Positions 60,228-64,000 of a stretch of DNA of 64,000 bases are shown in pieces. The notes beneath the pieces were generated by a model, which was not told where the DNA came from, made no database searches, and saw only the letters and a program-made list of their open reading frames with translations. Each line of letters starts with the position of its first letter. Within the stretch, counting starts at the first letter, position 1. The DNA is from Rhytidiadelphus loreus (Eukaryota > Streptophyta > Bryopsida > Hypnales > Hylocomiaceae): contig OX344764.1 of assembly GCA_947034895.1 (NCBI GenBank), forward strand, positions 55,409,348 through 55,473,347. The letters run 5' to 3'. Made by a program: the position numbers and the translations under genes.

Positions 60228-60971
60228 TTAACGCTTCCCCGCTTTCTTCTTGGGCTTCTCTTGCGGTGCCTTCGGCGGTTGCTCATTTTCGTCTCTTTCA
60301 GCATAGAAAATATGTACCACTACTCTGCGAGGATTCACGAGCTCAAATATGCAACAATCTCGATCTCTGAGATTATTATCTATAGAAAAGCTGCGCCATC
60401 CACCACTCAATCCCCCCTTGTAGGCCAGATAAACGCATTCCCACTCCATACCGTTCGCTTCCAGCATCAACCGCGCATCCTCGATCGGCAAGTGCTCCTT
60501 GCAGAAAACACTCGAGAGACCCATCCAAAACCCTCCCGAGGTGTGCGAAGACACCATCGACTTAATCATGGCGGGATTCCGCAAACCCTTGAAAACCTCC
60601 TCCGCAGCATCAATAGCCGCCATTCGTCGCTTGTCGGATAAAAGATGTCGCTGAAGTCCATACCTCGTTTCGACCTTCTCCACCCTCTCTCCTTTGAAGA
60701 CGGGAGCGTCGTTGTAACTCACGGCTGGTTTCGATGCAACGCGAGAAGATCGTCGCGCTTCCAATCCGAGCTCTTCCAGCGACGGCATCTTGCGCTTCAC
60801 GGTCTTCTTCGGAGACGTTCGGCCCTTGATGTTCTTCGAAAGCTCGAATAATCCGAGCTCTCCCATCATCTTCTTGTTCTCTTCCATCCGCTGATGCCGC
60901 AGCGCTTCATACGAGGGCGCCGTCTCATCCTCCCCTGCCTTTGTTTCCCCTGCCTTTGTTTCTCCCGCCAT
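60228..60971 (-). CDS. B3 domain-containing protein, At5g42700/At3g19184-like
   Basis: A single uninterrupted exon of 247 codons. ATG 60,971 (MAGETKAGE) is the start; the upstream in-frame codon at 60,977 is GTG. The N-terminus has YEALRHQRMEENKKMMGELGL, matching the conserved Y-E-x-x-R-x-x-R-M-E-E-N start of this plant B3 subgroup. Next come a basic region with RKMPSLEELGLEARRSSR and then the B3 DNA-binding fold from about residue 135 (KSMVSSHTSGGFWMGL, FCKEHLP, GLSGGWRSFSID, DRDCCIFELV, VHIFY). The Lys/Pro-rich tail EKPKKKAGKR is probably nuclear-targeting. It should act in the nucleus as a sequence-specific DNA-binding protein. A 15-bp repeat encodes the doubled GETKA at the start. Several angiosperm members have introns; here none is visible. 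Its targets are unknown. Confidence 0.9.
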   Translation of the reverse strand: MAGETKAGETKAGEDETAPSYEALRHQRMEENKKMMGELGLFELSKNIKGRTSPKKTVKRKMPSLEELGLEARRSSRVASKPAVSYNDAPVFKGERVEKVETRYGLQRHLLSDKRRMAAIDAAEEVFKGLRNPAMIKSMVSSHTSGGFWMGLSSVFCKEHLPIEDARLMLEANGMEWECVYLAYKGGLSGGWRSFSIDNNLRDRDCCIFELVNPRRVVVHIFYAERDENEQPPKAPQEKPKKKAGKR

Positions 60972-63062
60972 CTCCACTCAAATCTGAATTAATTGCTCAC
61001 CACTACGCAAAACCACTCAAGTTCAAAAGTACGTCAAGATGCTCTCTCTTCGACTGCAAGCCGAATTCGGCAGTGCCACAAGCACAGGCAGAGAGGGAGC
61101 AAAATGATCGGCACGCTATGGCGGGAGCCCAATTTCAGAGCGAGTTTTGGCGGGAGCGCAAGTTGTTCAAACGAAGTGATGGATGAGAAATGGCACTCAG
61201 TCCTCGTCACTGGCTCGTCTCTCTAGCCAGTATGAGTATCACATTCTCCACCCTGTCAACAAAGCGAACAGAACGGACGGATCGCTTAACCCCAGGGGAC
61301 CAAAAGTGTGCAACTCGAAGGGCTATAACTTTTGCATCCAATGTCCGAATTTAATAAAACTTATTGGGAAATCTGCGCTCTCTCTTCTAGTTTGAGTGGT
61401 AAAATTTTCAGATCAATCCAAGATGCATTGATTTTTGGAAGCCATTCAAAGGTTAATAGGTTCAATTTGAGTTCACCAAACTACATTTTGATGGGTGCAA
61501 CTTCGGGGGCTTGTATCTTCTTCATCCAATGTTTGTTTTCAATAAAGTTTGTCGGTCTATGTTTCCCTTGAAGTTTAGTTATTGTGGTAAATTTTTCATG
61601 TCAATCCAAGTTGTTTTGAATGTTTGGGAGCAATTCAAAGTTCAAAATCTAGACATTTTTACATTATGGTGAATTTTGGTGGCTTGTTTCTTCTTTGTTT
61701 TCCAATAAATGTTTTTGGGAAAGTTGTGCATACCACACAAATTTCATATGAATCCAAGAAGTTATAAGTGACTAAGAATGGTTTTAGTAGAAGAAGCTTC
61801 AACCTTAGATGAGTGTTTTTTGCAACTTTTCTTACTATTTTATGACATTTCAAAGCTATTTTGCAAACAAAATGAGTCAATTGAATGATATTTTATTTCA
61901 TTGATGTGCTTGTATGTTGGTTTTGAAGCACTTTATAGCTCAGAGTTTTTTCACTTGAGTAGGTTTATAAATTGAATTTCACCTCCAAATGTATTGCTAG
62001 AAAAATTTTAGCATCCTTTTTCAACACTAGAACATTATAATCTTGGAATCACTATGTGGCCAAATGACTCCAAATTTGATTCACATCAACTACAACATGT
62101 ACACTACAAGATTGTACGGTTGAGATTTCTATACCTTAGTGACCTTAGACCTATAACACTTCAAAAGTAATGATGTTTTAAAGCCCCAAAAGGCCTTGGG
62201 CATTTAGAGGTTAAAGGACAATTTTGTTCTTGGGAGGGCAACCTGGAGAATCTTGCATGCAATTTTTGGACAAGGTTGTGAGTACTTGAGTAGGTTAGCA
62301 ACTAAATAAATGAGACTAGTCAACCTAGTTAGGTAAGGAAAGAAGGGGGATATTTTGTATTGTTCAATACTATACTTTCTGCAAGGGTAGTGTCTTCACT
62401 ATATTAACAATATTGATTATTCCAGTACATGGGGTTGGAAAGATTCTTTTAGGGTTAACCCTCAATTGTACAAGACTACAACCACATGGTCAAACTTTAA
62501 GATTCTCCGCTCTAGATGCTTTGATCCATTTTTCCATTGAAAATGAATAGAATTTTTTACTTTCATTTTTTAAACATTGACTCACATGTCTTCAACAAGT
62601 GATCAAAATCTAATACGTTTTGTGAAAATTTAAAATTATCAAAAGAATTTGAAAAAAATGTAAAAAAATTCATATCAAATAAAAAATAAGCGTAGGAAAT
62701 CCAAAAAAATCACCATAGATGTATATTATGGTATAGAAAATTAAAGTATAAACCATATTTCTACATCATTCTGTGATTAAAAACTAAATAGATCATGGTA
62801 ATAGGTTCAAAGTTCAAATGACTGTAAAATATTCAATCTTGGGAATTTTCCAAATTTCAAATTGGAGCAAAAACTAGACTTAATATGATTTATCTCATAA
62901 GTTGGAATCAAATTCAAAAAGGATCATTTTAAAGCTTAAAATTCAAATCAAGAACAAGGAGGTAGAAATTGTCAAATACACTAGAAATGATAAATCTTTT
63001 GTGATTTGTAGATTTAGCATTTTTTCTCTAATAAATTATATAGTTGCTCAAGGAGGGGCTTT
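60972..63062. other. Promoter side of the B3 gene and AT-rich DNA
   Basis: The first ~250 bp are GC-richer and must hold the B3 gene's 5' untranslated region and promoter. From 61.3 kb on the DNA is AT-rich without a supportable gene. Loose repeats of AATCCAAG and TTTTTGGGAA around 61.4-61.75 kb suggest old duplication. Confidence 0.45.
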
Positions 63063-64000
63063 CACTAGAAGAAAAACACGTCCGGCACAACCAACTACTA
63101 TGCAACTAGTGCCCTATGCAACTGTCATGCAACTAGTTTCCTCTCTATTTGCACCAAATCTAATGTAGTTGTTTTGTGTCATTGTTTTACAACATTCATT
63201 CATTGTTTTAGTTGCAAAGTAGTCATTCTGTAGTTGCGAAAAAAGACTAGGAAACAACTAGTGTCCTATGCAACTATTATGCAACTGTAAAATGACCATA
63301 GTTGTTTCCTAGTTGTACGCTAGTTGTTTCTTAGTTGCACTCTAGTTGTTTCCTAGTTGCTTTCAAAGTTCATTCCCATTCGTGTTATATCAATTGACCC
63401 ATATCAATTGTAAAGAGTACCATTAGATTGAACATATAAGACTTGTAAGTTGTTATAGTCTTATGTAATGAATTCTTTTGATAGAATTCTAAGATTTCTA
63501 TAATTTGTGGGTTTCTACAATTTGTAGATTTTGTATATAAGAATTTAAAAAATAATTAAAATTCAAGAAATTTTATAATCTAGGAAATTGAATTTTGAAA
63601 TCTAGGAAGAAGGTAGATCTGAAATTTTGAAATCTAGGAAGAGGGTAGATTTGAAATTTTGAAATCTAGAAATAGGTAGATTTGAAATTCTAAAATCTAA
63701 GAAAAAAGAAGTTCTGAAATTCTAAAATCTAGAAAGGAGGTAGATCTGAAAATTTGAAATCTACAAATCATTAAGATTTATATTTTAAAATTTACAAATC
63801 TACAAGTTGCAAGCAAGTTGCAAACAAGTTGCACACAAGGATGAAGTTCTTTGTATGGTGTCGGATGACAAAAAACCTTGCAACTAGACTGCAACTAATG
63901 CGACTTGTCCACTGCAACTACGGACTCTACATTGTCACCTAGTTGCAAACGTCCTATGCAACTACAAAATGAGTTGCATACTGTAGTTGCAAAACCCCTC
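63063..64000 (+). mobile_element. Start of a second CACTA element (cut by window end)
   Basis: Begins CACTAGAAGAAAAACACGTC, which matches the inverted right end of the element at 56,253-57,614 (CACTAGAAGAAAAACGTGTC). It is followed by the same subterminal abundance of ATGCAACTAGT and TAGTTGC words up to the window edge. The interior contains diverged repeats of GAAATCTAGGAAGA...GGTAGAT (63,590-63,760). The right end and target duplication are outside the window. Confidence 0.75.

Overview
The window is nuclear DNA of a land plant. Two genes for plastid enoyl-ACP reductase carry a GC-rich transit-peptide exon and twelve exons with GT-AG introns. A B3-domain gene and plant-type MULE, hAT and CACTA transposons are also present. 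The flanks are AT-rich and gene-poor. I cannot name the species; a seed-free plant or a gymnosperm fits at least as well as a flowering plant. I see no rRNA, tRNA, CRISPR or prokaryotic operon.

Layout. 1-7.1 kb: AT-rich, eroded, with a 118-bp CACTA-type MITE and short tandem repeats. 7.2-15.9 kb: a decayed mosaic that may be one old hAT-like element, holding a 606-codon ORF with five stop codons and an inverted array of ~300-bp units. 16-18.9 kb: two fragments of one unknown gene. 18,911-34,569: a 15.7-kb Mutator-like element (MULE) with ~43-bp terminal inverted repeats and a perfect 10-bp target-site duplication. 35.0-37.3 kb: an older, broken copy of the same transposase. 38.5-48.8 kb: two intact tandem enoyl-ACP reductase genes on the minus strand, separated by repeats and MITEs. 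53.4-57.8 kb: a broken hAT transposase gene split by a 1,362-bp CACTA element. 60.2-61.0 kb: an intronless B3-domain gene. 63.1-64.0 kb: the start of a second CACTA element of the same family.

The most unusual object is the large MULE. It carries two divergently transcribed genes. One is a transposase (GCM1-like zinc finger, DDE core with CxxH, SWIM finger). The other is an eleven-exon gene whose product combines a ParB-like segment, a charged linker and a beta-class N4/N6 DNA-methyltransferase-like domain with an altered motif IV. The long first intron of the second gene holds eleven copies of a GC-rich palindrome, many spaced at about 150 bp, and the transposase intron holds two more. I infer a transposon with its own DNA-binding or DNA-modifying partner and a cis array it may recognise. 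This is inference, and this copy is damaged.

The two reductase genes encode the same plastid fatty-acid-synthesis step. Their 5' ends are identical through two introns, which points to recent gene conversion.
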